NCBI RefSeq assembly: GCF_016862375.1
Contig: NZ_BOMV01000092.1
Span: 27,362 to 91,361 of the forward strand
From: Paractinoplanes rishiriensis
GTDB taxonomy: Bacteria; Actinomycetota; Actinomycetes; Mycobacteriales; Micromonosporaceae
DNA length: 64,000 bases
Direction of reading: 5' to 3'
The notes below the pieces were generated by a model. It had not been told where the DNA came from. It saw nothing but the letters and a program-made list of their open reading frames with translations, and searched no databases. Positions 8,476 to 16,304 of the stretch are shown here, in pieces. Positions within the stretch are counted from its first letter, which is position 1. Each line of letters begins with the position of its first letter. A program made the translations under genes and the position numbers.

Positions 8476-8760
8476 ATGGACGTGACCGCAACCATCTGGG
8501 CGGGTCTTCAGCCCGAAGGGCCGGGCGCAGAATGCCGTGTCGGCTGCCCGGCGGCACGCCACGCAGTATCTGGAGGTCGAGGACGACCCCGCCCTGCGGG
8601 AGAAGATCTACACCAAGCTGGCCGCCGAGATCGACGTGATCAAGAGCCTGCCGGAGAAGTACCAAGCGCTGATCCGCGAGGAGGAGAAACTCATGACTCT
8701 GCTTCTCCGGGCGTGCGACGTGCACGATGCGGCATGTCCGTCGGCGGCCGCCGGTCCGCC
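8476..8760 (+). pseudogene. unassigned small gene, probably frameshifted
   Basis: An ATG at 8476 follows GGGAGTTGAG and reads MDVTATIWAG, but that frame soon becomes low-complexity. A second frame, entered near 8510, reads a charged helical sequence with normal actinomycete codon use: SAARRHATQYLEVEDDPALR followed by KIYTKLAAEIDVIKSLPEKY and an EEEKLM end near 8695. The two frames together look like one short helical protein of ~75 residues broken by a single frameshift. I do not recognise the family. It lies downstream of mrpG on the same strand but separated by about 50 bases. Confidence 0.3.
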
Positions 8761-9160
8761 GGTGGTGCCGCGGAGTCCTAAGTTCTGGGACTTCGCAGGC
8801 TGTGTGCCACCGACGAAGTTGGCGCCGGTGGTCGATCACAATCAGTGTAATCGTCGGTCCTGGTGTCGGCTGCGCCGTCGGGTGCCGGGCAGCCTGATAC
8901 GGCGCGGGCGTCGCTCGCTGCCCGGCGTAAACGGCTCGGCGCTGAATGGGTGCATTCGGCCGACCTTCGAGCGGGCCCGCTGACTGTCGTCGAACTCGTA
9001 CCGGATGTGGTTTCGGACACCGGCTATTCCGGGTACTGCCGTGTCGGCGAAGGTCCGCGGCATTGTCGTGCCGAGCGGATCGTCGGCGAAGGAGCCTGGC
9101 TGGGCGCAGAGGCGGTGGCGCTCGACGATTGCGGGACGGGACCGATGGGTATCGGGGACT
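8761..9160. other. intergenic region without recognisable gene
   Basis: Several frames are open but none has convincing composition or a ribosome site. AGTCC-N9-GGACT at 8774-8792 is an inverted repeat, but its half-sites are in the opposite order to a DosR box. Nothing else could be assigned. Confidence 0.4.
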
Positions 9161-9421
9161 ATGCCGCTTGAACCTCAACCGCCTGACCGGCGCGGTACGG
9201 TCGGCCACGCCTACAGTGCCCTGAATCTTCGTTTGCTGCTGGCCGCGTTTGGACTCGTCACGTCGGTGGTCTTCGCCGTGCTGCTGTTCCGGGTCGGCAT
9301 AGCGCTCGGCTGGTTGTTCGTCGCCCTCGCCGTCGTGGCCGCGGTGGACATCGTCGTGATCCAGCTGCGGCGGCGAGCTCGCCACCGCGTCGACGGTGAT
9401 GGGCACTCGCTCTTCGAATGA
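9161..9421 (+). CDS. small two-helix membrane protein, DUF6343-like
   Basis: An 86-residue protein. A short hydrophilic head (MPLEPQPPDRRGTVGHAYSA) precedes two adjacent membrane helices: LNLRLLLAAFGLVTSVVFAVLLF and IALGWLFVALAVVAAVDIVVI. An arginine-rich tail (QLRRRARHR) suggests an inside C-terminus. The pattern SALNLRL-helix-helix-VVIQLRRR resembles the DUF6343 family of actinomycete membrane proteins of unknown function; that assignment is from memory of the pattern. The ATG at 9161 follows CGGGGACT; the frame is open further upstream but the extra part is low-quality. No operon partner. Confidence 0.6.
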   Translation: MPLEPQPPDRRGTVGHAYSALNLRLLLAAFGLVTSVVFAVLLFRVGIALGWLFVALAVVAAVDIVVIQLRRRARHRVDGDGHSLFE

Positions 9422-9522
9422 CCGCCGCGTGGAAGCACCGGATGACATGCGGACTCACCGATTCGAACGTGACGGCCGCCGCCTCGGGGTGATGGCGCGG
9501 TTCCGGCCGGGTTCGACCATGT

Positions 9523-9635
9523 CGCCCGGTGACCGGTTTGTCGGCATCGGCTCCGAACACCTCGACGCTGTTGCGGCCGGCGGTGACGATTCCGGAGATG
9601 GCTCGCCCGTGTGCGCCGTTTCCGATTGAGGATGA
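9523..9635 (-). pseudogene. relic of an NADP oxidoreductase N-terminus
   Basis: The reverse strand reads IGNGAHGRAISGIVTAGRN followed by SVEVFGADADKPVTG. This is a clear copy of the Rossmann motif and following strand of the intact oxidoreductase at 21400-21975 (IGNGNMGQAISGIVTAGGN, SVEVFGRDDTQKPVTG). Only about 37 codons remain, with no start codon and nothing of the rest of the protein. The glycine motif is damaged (GNM to GAH). It is a short diverged relic, not an exact copy. Confidence 0.7.
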
Positions 9636-9660
9636 CCTTCAGGCAGATTGGCACGACGCA

Positions 9661-10563
9661 TTACACGAGCGCGTCTGCGTCGCCGTCGTCGTGGATCACG
9701 GCAATGGGGCAGGGTGCGTGCGTGACGCAGTGGGTGGACACCGAGCCCATCAGGAGTCCCTTCCAGCCGCCGTAGCCCCGTGATCCGACGACCAGCAGGT
9801 CGGCGCCCTCGGCGAGTTCCAGCAGCGACGCGGCCGGCGGTCCTTGCACCAGGTATGCCTTCAGTTGAGCTCGGGTAGCGTCGAGTGCGGCGCGGCGAAC
9901 GCTGTCCCGAAGGGTCGTCGCGGATTGCGCTTCGATCTCGTCCAGCGCGTCCTGCGGCCACGCCATCGGCCCGGCGAATCCCATATACGGCACAGTCCAG
10001 GTGTGCACCGCCTGCAACTCGGCGCCACGGTGGGCGGCCGCATCGTGGGCGAAGCGCAGTGCACGTACCGAATGTGGGGACCCGTCCACGCCGGCCACCA
10101 CCCGTTTTGTCGCGGAATCCGGCCTATCTCCGCGTACGACGACCACCGGGGTTTGCGCATACTGAGCGCAGGTCTGGCTGACCGACCCCAGGACGGAACC
10201 GGCGAGGCTGCCGCGTCCACGGGACCCGACGACCAGCAGCGAGTCGACGCCCGCTTCGCGGATCAGCCCCTGGGCGGGGTGGCCGTGCCGGACGTCGGTG
10301 GTCACCGCGACGTCCGTCGCCCCGGCACCCTCGACCACCGCCCGCACACCGGCCGCGACGTCGCGCCCCAGGCGTTCGCGCAGCCCGGTTACGGATGTCA
10401 ACGCGGCGAGCCGCTCGGTCTGCTGGGCCGTGCCGTTCGGGTGCCAGACGTTGACTGCCCGCACTGGCAGGCCCCGCAATCTGCCTTCATGAAGTGCCCA
10501 GATCAGGGCCTGCTCGGCCTCGGCTGAACCGTCGACACCTACTACTACGCTGGTGATGCTCAT
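9661..10563 (-). CDS. universal stress protein, two tandem UspA domains
   Basis: A 300-residue cytosolic protein made of two UspA folds (about residues 3-145 and 153-293). Each begins with a V-x-G-V-D-G-S strand (VVVGVDGSAEAEQAL; VVAGVDGSPHSVRAL). Each ends with the ATP-binding signature G-2x-G-9x-G(S/T): GSRGRGSLAGSVLGSVS and GSRGYGGWKGLLMGSVS. Tandem Usp proteins of this type are induced by low oxygen and nitric oxide in mycobacteria. It is closely related to the gene at 48955-49872, including at DNA level near the 3' end. GAAGGCGG lies ahead of the ATG. It stands alone between two relics. Confidence 0.93.
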   Translation of the reverse strand: MSITSVVVGVDGSAEAEQALIWALHEGRLRGLPVRAVNVWHPNGTAQQTERLAALTSVTGLRERLGRDVAAGVRAVVEGAGATDVAVTTDVRHGHPAQGLIREAGVDSLLVVGSRGRGSLAGSVLGSVSQTCAQYAQTPVVVVRGDRPDSATKRVVAGVDGSPHSVRALRFAHDAAAHRGAELQAVHTWTVPYMGFAGPMAWPQDALDEIEAQSATTLRDSVRRAALDATRAQLKAYLVQGPPAASLLELAEGADLLVVGSRGYGGWKGLLMGSVSTHCVTHAPCPIAVIHDDGDADALV

Positions 10564-10620
10564 AATGCACCGCCTTCGATTGTACGACCGGTCGGATTAA
10601 CTGACCGCTGGCAACTCCCC

Positions 10621-10925
10621 GTGCGGGCCGGCCGTGCCCCACGCCGCTCCACCGGCGCAGCTCAGCCGCCAGGTCGAGGTGGTCGACAGGCGCGGCGTTC
10701 TCGTACTCGTCCCGCCTCGCGGGGCAGCATCCACATGAGTTCGAACTCGTTGCCGTCGGGTCGGCGCCGTAGACGCTCTTGGTGGCGCCATGGCTCGACG
10801 CGCTGGTGTAGGCACCGGCGTCGATCAGCGTAACGCGTGCCGCCGCGAGTTCGTCGATGGTGTCGCACTGGATGCTCAGCTCGACCGTGACGTCGGCCTG
10901 AGCCTGTTCGTGTAGCGGTTGCGTG
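10621..10925 (-). pseudogene. relic of a VOC (glyoxalase-like) protein C-terminal half
   Basis: Reading the reverse strand from 10925, one frame gives VELSIQCDTIDELAAAR then HGATKSVYGADP. A shift into the next frame gives PDGNEFELMWMLPRE, and a second shift gives YENAAPVDHLDLAAE. Joined, these make the second beta-alpha-beta module of a vicinal-oxygen-chelate protein, whose D-P-D-G-N-x-x-E-L motif carries the metal glutamate. The N-terminal module is missing: the relic abuts the stop of the amidohydrolase gene. At least two frameshifts. Confidence 0.6.
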
Positions 10926-10930
10926 GCGGG

Positions 10931-12193
10931 TCAGGTCAGCCAGGCCAGGGCGGCCGCCACCATGGCCTGGGTGCCGGTGTCGAGGGTGGGTTGGACGACC
11001 GGCGCGAAGGCGGGGGAGTGGTTGACCGGGATGTCCTCGGAGACTCGCCCGGCGTCGACCGCCCGATGGTAGGCCGCGGGGTCGGTTCCACCAATGCCCC
11101 AGTACGTGAAGGGCACGGACAACGCGTTCGGAATATCGCTGAAGTCCTCGCTCGCAGACTGCAGCGGCAGGTCCTGGGAGCGAGCGCCGAAGAAGGCGTC
11201 GAAAGCCGCCCGCACCCCTGCGGTAACCACGGGATCGTTCTGCGTCGGCGGGAAGCGGTCGGACAGCAGGAACTCGGGGTCCTTGGGCGACCGCGACGCC
11301 TGACATTCGGCGATCACAATCCGCTTCACCGCGTTCAGGATGGCTTCCCGGGTCTTGTCGTTATAGGTGCGGATGTTCAGTTGCAGCACGGCGTGATCAC
11401 CGATGACGTTGCTGGTGGTACCCGCCTGGATGCTGCCGACCGTCAAGACGGCCGGATCCGTCGGGTCGACCTCACGAGCGATCACGGTCTGGAGCCGTAC
11501 CACGATCATCGCGGCCAGCACGACCGGGTCGACCGCGGCGTGCGGCATCGAGCCGTGCGCGCCTCGGCCGTAGACGGTGATTTGTACGCTGTCGGCAGCG
11601 GACAGCGCCGGGCCGGGGCGGGTGCCGACCACGCTGGCCGGCATTGGTAGCACGTGTTGAGCAAACGCCACGTCCACGTGGCCGACGATCTCGGCGAGCC
11701 GGTCCTCCACCATCTTCCGCGCACCATCGCCGACTTCCTCGGCGGGTTGGAACAGCGCGACCACCCTGCCCCGCCAGGCGTACCGGGCCTGGGACAGCAG
11801 GGCGCAGGCGCCGAGCAGGCAGGTGACGTGAACGTCGTGACCGCAGGCGTGCATCACGGGCACCTCGTTGCCGTCCCGGTTGCGCGCGGTGACCGTGCTC
11901 GCGTATGGAAGACCGGTGTGTTCCTCGACCGGCAAGGCGTCCATATCGGCTCGCAAGAGGACGGTCGGCCCGTCACCGTTGGGCAGCACACCGACCACGC
12001 CGGTCCCACCGACCCCCTGGTGAACCTCGTATCCGAAGCCGCCGAGCCGTTTCGCCACCTCGGATGCGGTGTCGTGCTCCTGATGGGACAACTCGGGATG
12101 TTCATGCAGGTGCCGGTAGAGCGCTTCCTGCCAGGGCCGGGTTTCGTCCAGGCCGCTGAGAACACTCGCCGTCGGCGAGCCGTTGATGGTCAT
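10931..12193 (-). CDS. M20 family metallo-amidohydrolase
   Basis: A 420-residue amidohydrolase of the M20/M40 family (N-acyl-amino-acid amidohydrolase, hippurate hydrolase, IAA-amino-acid hydrolase group). Metal-site motifs are present in order: RADMDALPVEE, MHACGHDVHVT (Cys-Gly-His-Asp), QPAEEVGDGA and the C-terminal SASEDFS. The dimerisation domain lies between about residues 190 and 300. It hydrolyses an amide bond of an N-acylated or N-carbamoylated amino acid; the substrate is not evident. Its ATG overlaps the stop of the TRIC-family gene (four bases), so the two are one operon. The first residues (MTINGSPTAS) are variable. Confidence 0.9.
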   Translation of the reverse strand: MTINGSPTASVLSGLDETRPWQEALYRHLHEHPELSHQEHDTASEVAKRLGGFGYEVHQGVGGTGVVGVLPNGDGPTVLLRADMDALPVEEHTGLPYASTVTARNRDGNEVPVMHACGHDVHVTCLLGACALLSQARYAWRGRVVALFQPAEEVGDGARKMVEDRLAEIVGHVDVAFAQHVLPMPASVVGTRPGPALSAADSVQITVYGRGAHGSMPHAAVDPVVLAAMIVVRLQTVIAREVDPTDPAVLTVGSIQAGTTSNVIGDHAVLQLNIRTYNDKTREAILNAVKRIVIAECQASRSPKDPEFLLSDRFPPTQNDPVVTAGVRAAFDAFFGARSQDLPLQSASEDFSDIPNALSVPFTYWGIGGTDPAAYHRAVDAGRVSEDIPVNHSPAFAPVVQPTLDTGTQAMVAAALAWLT

Positions 12194-12846
12194 CGTGAGG
12201 GCTCCTTCGTCGGCGGTGGGGAGTGGGGCGGGGTGGGTGCGTCGACCCCGTACCTCAATGCGAACAGCCGCACAGCGGCGCAGACGGAAGCGCCGAGCAC
12301 GGGAAAGACGGGGTTGGTGCTGCCGGCCTGCTGCGCGATGACCAGCACCGCGGCTCCGAGCAGCGCCGGTATCGCGTACAGCCCTTCACGCAGCACCGTC
12401 GGGACCTGCCGCAGCAACACGTCGCGCAGCATCCCTCCACCGATGCCGGTAATCGCCCCCAGGAGGACTGCCTGCACTGGTCCCAACCCAAATCTCAGCG
12501 CCTTGGTTGCACCCGTCACGGCGAACAGGGCGAGGCCGAGAGCATCGAAGACCATGACACTGCGCTCGGCCCGCTCCAAAAGGCGGCCGGCGAAGAAGCA
12601 GACCAGTCCCGCCGCCGCGGCGGCCGCCAGGTACCGCCAGTCCCGGAAGGTCGCCGGAGACGTGCCGATCAACACGTCCCTGATGATGCCGCCGGCCAGC
12701 CCGACGACCGCAGCGAGCACGACAACGCCCACCAGGTCGAGCCTCGCTCGTACCCCGGCCAAGCCACCGCTGAGGCCGAATACGAACGTGCCCGCCAAGT
12801 TCAAGGCGAGGATGAGCCCGGGGTCGAAGCCCTCGGGAACGTCCAT
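12190..12846 (-). CDS. TRIC-family cation channel protein (UPF0126)
   Basis: A 218-residue integral membrane protein with seven hydrophobic helices in two similar halves. Both halves contain the glycine-kink motif of the family: VGLAGGIIRDVLIG and TGIGGGMLRDVLL. Each is preceded by a helix with F-x-x-x-G (FVFGLSGGLAG; FAVTGATKAL). Prokaryotic TRIC proteins are homotrimeric monovalent cation (K+) channels. The C-terminus is a proline/serine-rich tail. It is the first gene of a two-gene operon with the M20 amidohydrolase. What links the two is not clear. Confidence 0.9.
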   Translation of the reverse strand: MDVPEGFDPGLILALNLAGTFVFGLSGGLAGVRARLDLVGVVVLAAVVGLAGGIIRDVLIGTSPATFRDWRYLAAAAAAGLVCFFAGRLLERAERSVMVFDALGLALFAVTGATKALRFGLGPVQAVLLGAITGIGGGMLRDVLLRQVPTVLREGLYAIPALLGAAVLVIAQQAGSTNPVFPVLGASVCAAVRLFALRYGVDAPTPPHSPPPTKEPSR

Positions 12847-12864
12847 GGGTGCCAGGTCCGGCGG

Positions 12865-14616
12865 TCAGCGGTTCTCGGAGCGGTCCTCGGTGTACGAGGC
12901 ACCGCCATCGGATTCGCTGGCCAGCGGACGTGCTCCGCCCTCGGGAGGCCCGGCGGCAGACTGCCCGCCCGCCGCGAGTTCGGGAAACTTCGCGTCGAAC
13001 GCGGGCCGCTCGGAGCGGATGCGGGGCATGCGGTCGAAGTTGCGCAGCGGCGGCGGGCTGGAGGTGGCCCACTCCAGCGAGTTGCCGTGACCCCAGGGGT
13101 CGTCGACGGTGACCAACTGTCCGTATCGGTACGACTTCCAGACGTTGTAGAGGAAGGGCAGCGTCGAGGCGCCGAGGATGAAGGAGCCGATGGTGGACAC
13201 CGAATTGAGTACGGTGAAACCGTCCCCGGGCAGGTAGTCGGCGTAGCGGCGGGGCATGCCCTCGGCGCCCAGCCAGTGCTGCACCAGGAATGTGGTGTGG
13301 AAGCCGATGAAGGTCAACCAGAAATGCAGCTTGCCGAGGCGGTCGTCGAGCATCCGGCCGAACATCTTGGGGAACCAGAAATAGATGCCGGCGAACACTG
13401 CGAAGACGATGGTGCCGAACAGGACGTAGTGGAAGTGGGCGACCACGAAGTAGCTGTCGTGGACGTGGAAGTCGACCGGCGGTGAGGCGAGCAGGACGCC
13501 GGTGAGCCCGCCGAGTAGGAAGGTCACCAGGAAGCCGAGCGCGAACATCATCGGTGTCTCGAAGCTGATCTGGCCGCGCCACATGGTGCCGATCCAGTTG
13601 AAGAATTTCATGCCGGTGGGGATCGCGATCAGGTAGCTGAGGAAGCTGAAGAACGGCAGCAGCACCTGGCCGGTGGCGAACATGTGGTGGGCCCACACCG
13701 TCATGGACAGCGCCGCGATCAGCAGGGTCGCCGCAACCAGACCCTTGTAGCCGAAGACGGGCTTGCGGCTGAAGACCGGGATGACCTCGCTGACGATGCC
13801 GAAGAACGGCAGCGCCACGACGTAGACCTCGGGGTGGCCGAAGAACCAGAACAGGTGCTGGTACAGCATCGGGCCGTTGGTGGCCGGGTCGTACACGTGG
13901 GCGCCAAGGATCCGGTCCGCACCGAGCGCCAGTAGCGCGGCGGCCAGGAACGGGAAGATCAGGATGACCAGGAGGCTGGTGACCAGGATGTTCCACGTCA
14001 TGATCGGCATCCGGAACATGGTCATGCCGGGGGCGCGCAGGGTCAGGATCGTGGTGATCATGTTGACCCCGCCGAGGATGGTGCCCAGTCCGGACAGGAC
14101 CAGGCCCATCACCCACATGTTGCCGCCCACGCCCGGGGAGTTGATGCTGTCGCTCAGCGGGGCGTACGCGGTCCAGCCGAAGTCCGCCGCACCACCGGGC
14201 GTGAAGAAGGCGCCCACCGCGATGAGCCCGCCGAACAGATACAGCCAGTACGCGAACGAGTTCAGCCGCGGGAACGCCACATCCGGCGCGCCGATCTGGA
14301 TCGGCACCACGAAGTTGGCGAACGCGAACACGATCGGCGTCGCGAAGAACAGCAGCATGATCGTGCCGTGCATGGTGAACAGTTGGTTGTACTGCTCGGG
14401 CGACAGGATCTGCATGCCCGGCCGGCCGAGCTCGGCGCGCATGATCAGCGCCATCAGGCCGCCGATCATGAAGAATGCGAAAGCCGTGATCATATACATG
14501 ATCCCGATTTGCTTCGCATCGGTGGTGCGCAGTATCCGCGCCAGCGCGGAGCCTCTCACCTGGCGCCTTACCGGCCACGGGCGGGCGACAACCGGTTGCG
14601 GCTCGACCGCAGTCAT
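12865..14616 (-). CDS. ctaD: cytochrome c oxidase subunit I (aa3 type)
   Basis: A 583-residue haem-copper oxidase catalytic subunit. The haem a ligand region TMHGTIMLLFF, the copper-site WFFGHPEVYVVALPFFG with the cross-linked tyrosine, and YFVVAHFHYVLFG (haem a and a3 ligands) are all intact, as are the K-channel residues. It reduces O2 to water and pumps protons in the membrane. The ATG at 14616 has GGAGGA eight bases upstream; the open frame reaches 14916 but the extra 100 codons belong to an older relic. No subunit II, III or haem A genes adjoin, so this is an orphan, possibly an alternative, subunit I copy. Confidence 0.95.
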   Translation of the reverse strand: MTAVEPQPVVARPWPVRRQVRGSALARILRTTDAKQIGIMYMITAFAFFMIGGLMALIMRAELGRPGMQILSPEQYNQLFTMHGTIMLLFFATPIVFAFANFVVPIQIGAPDVAFPRLNSFAYWLYLFGGLIAVGAFFTPGGAADFGWTAYAPLSDSINSPGVGGNMWVMGLVLSGLGTILGGVNMITTILTLRAPGMTMFRMPIMTWNILVTSLLVILIFPFLAAALLALGADRILGAHVYDPATNGPMLYQHLFWFFGHPEVYVVALPFFGIVSEVIPVFSRKPVFGYKGLVAATLLIAALSMTVWAHHMFATGQVLLPFFSFLSYLIAIPTGMKFFNWIGTMWRGQISFETPMMFALGFLVTFLLGGLTGVLLASPPVDFHVHDSYFVVAHFHYVLFGTIVFAVFAGIYFWFPKMFGRMLDDRLGKLHFWLTFIGFHTTFLVQHWLGAEGMPRRYADYLPGDGFTVLNSVSTIGSFILGASTLPFLYNVWKSYRYGQLVTVDDPWGHGNSLEWATSSPPPLRNFDRMPRIRSERPAFDAKFPELAAGGQSAAGPPEGGARPLASESDGGASYTEDRSENR

Positions 14617-14699
14617 GGCGTCCTCCAGCGACGTTCGGAGAGTGCTTCCGGCCGAGACCGACGCTACGCTGATCGCGTCGCATGCGCAGCCGTGGTCTA

Positions 14700-14961
14700 T
14701 ATGGTGAGCGGCACCACGAGCTGAATGGATGCGGGAGTCACGTGGCTCGTTGTTGGACAGCGCCGCGATCCGGTGACCCGGCCGCAACGTGCTCGCGAAC
14801 GGGTAGAGCCGCACGACGTACTCCTCGGCCTTGCCTGGGTCCATCGGCATAGCACGGTGGCCGACGCATAGCAGGTCAGCGTCGTGGGAGGCGTCGATCA
14901 GAACGGCCGCGGGCACGTCCGCCGGCAGGTCGATGCTGACTGTGAGGGGTGAGTGCGGCGG
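14700..14961 (-). pseudogene. fused relics: universal stress protein fragment and X-Pro peptidase-like (CocE) fragment
   Basis: The reverse strand reads PAAVLIDASHDADLLCVGHR, the end of a Usp domain just before its ATP signature. It continues in the same frame into DPGKAEEYVVRLYPFASTL and RPGHRIAALSNNEPRD, which matches the C-terminal jelly-roll of CocE/X-Pro dipeptidyl-peptidase hydrolases (E-x-x-V-x-L-x-P-x-x-x-x-F-R-x-G-H-R). Two unrelated gene pieces are thus joined in frame. The open frame then runs without a stop into ctaD. Confidence 0.5.
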
Positions 14962-15193
14962 CTCGGGACCGGTCGGCTGCGGCTGGACTTGCCATCGTGA
15001 GCACGGGCAGCCGCAGTCTCAGATGGTGCGGTATCTCGTCGCTGCGGCGGAGTTTCTATGGCGCAGTGACGGCGGGGATTGGAGCAGAGCGGGGCAGGCT
15101 GGACTGAAGGTCCGGTTTCGGTGACACCGGTGGGTCGGAATCGGCGGCTCTGGGGCGGCGGTAGGCCGCCGGGGATGCAGTGGGGTGGATCCG

Positions 15194-16252
15194 ATGGTGT
15201 GGACGAGGTCGCAGCGGTGGATCAGGGCCGTATGGCCGCTGGCCCAGCAGAGTGCCGCCGCGGTCGTGGCCTGGCTGATTGCCGTGCGGGTGGCAGGTCA
15301 TGCAGACCCGTTCTTCGCGCCGATCGCGGCGGTTGTCGGGTTGAACGCTACGCTGGGCCAGCGGGGATCGAACGCCGTGCGGTTGGTGTCCGGGGTAGTT
15401 ATCGGCGTCCTTGTCGGTGAGGTAGCGGTCTGGCTTGCCGGTGGGGGCGTCAGGACCCTTGCGGTGGCGACATTTACCGCCATCCTGCTCGCCAGGGTCG
15501 TAGACGGCGCGCGAATCGTCCTAGCCCAGGCTGCCGTCAGCGTGATCCTCGTCGTCGTGCTCGTTCACCCCGAGCGTGGAGGGGACCGGATGGTGGACGC
15601 CGTCATCGGTGCCGCGGTTGCGCTGGCGTTCAGCCAGGTGCTGTTCACTCCGGAGCCACTGCGGCTTCTGAGGCGTGCAGAGGCCGCGGTGCTCTCGAGC
15701 TTGGCTGACGGTCTACGGATGACCGGGGATGCAGTCGAGCACGGGGACCAACAGCGTGCGATGGCCGCTACGGTGAAGCTGCGGAGCGTGCGAGACGATC
15801 TCACGGCTCTCGGTACCGCCCGCAGCGCCAGCGACCGCATCACCCGGCACGGCCTGGCTTGGCGGCGGCGAGCTGCACTCGTGGTGGCTGAGCGAGCAGG
15901 CGCGGATCATCTGGATCTTCTCGCAGGCAGCTGTCTCATGCTGACCCGCACCGCCACAGCCGTCGACGGGCCCGAGCGTGCCAGGCTGGCGGCAGTGATT
16001 CGGCACCTGGCCGGGGCGATGGACGAGGTGGCCGAGAATCCGGGGGGTCAGGACACTCGGCAGAACATGGCCGAGGATGGTGTGGAGCTGGCGATGTGGC
16101 TGGTCGAGCACGGAGCACGGGTGTCGGCCCAGTCCGCGCTTGCTGCCGCACAGGGGAGTGTCCGGATGGTCGCGGCCGACGTCATGGTGTTCGCTGGGGC
16201 AGATCCCGGGCTGGTGTTCACCGATCCCATCCCGGCGCGGCCGGATGAGTGA
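15194..16252 (+). CDS. FUSC family (aromatic acid exporter-like) membrane protein
   Basis: A 352-residue protein. The N-terminal ~150 residues form five to six hydrophobic helices with AGHADPFFAPIAAVVGLNATLGQRGSNAVRL, the family's conserved loop (P-F-x-A-x-x-x-x-x-x-x-T-x-x-x-R). The remaining ~200 residues are a helical cytosolic domain rich in arginine and alanine. FUSC/ArAE proteins export aromatic acids or form fusaric-acid resistance pumps; here only one membrane half is present, as is usual in actinobacteria. ATG 15194 is preceded by GGTGGA; GTG 15185 is possible. It is monocistronic and convergent with the G6PDH gene. Confidence 0.8.
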   Translation: MVWTRSQRWIRAVWPLAQQSAAAVVAWLIAVRVAGHADPFFAPIAAVVGLNATLGQRGSNAVRLVSGVVIGVLVGEVAVWLAGGGVRTLAVATFTAILLARVVDGARIVLAQAAVSVILVVVLVHPERGGDRMVDAVIGAAVALAFSQVLFTPEPLRLLRRAEAAVLSSLADGLRMTGDAVEHGDQQRAMAATVKLRSVRDDLTALGTARSASDRITRHGLAWRRRAALVVAERAGADHLDLLAGSCLMLTRTATAVDGPERARLAAVIRHLAGAMDEVAENPGGQDTRQNMAEDGVELAMWLVEHGARVSAQSALAAAQGSVRMVAADVMVFAGADPGLVFTDPIPARPDE

Positions 16253-16304
16253 CCCATCTTCGTGGTGAGTCGTGTACCGATCCTCACCCTCGAAAAGCCC
16301 TTGT

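Noticed and set aside
8774..8792. DosR-type box (AGTCC/GGACT)
   Set aside because: The half-sites are in the reverse order of the known GGGACT-AGTCCC palindrome and the spacing is wrong.
9459..9475. tRNA-like GATTCGAAC sequence
   Set aside because: No acceptor, D or anticodon stems can be drawn around it.
12386..14683. 765-codon reverse-strand open frame over ctaD
   Set aside because: It is a shadow frame of ctaD: arginine/proline/histidine-rich with no domain, while ctaD in the neighbouring frame is complete.
14616..14916. N-terminal extension of CtaD by 100 residues
   Set aside because: The extension consists of Usp and hydrolase fragments, and the internal ATG at 14616 has a clear ribosome site.
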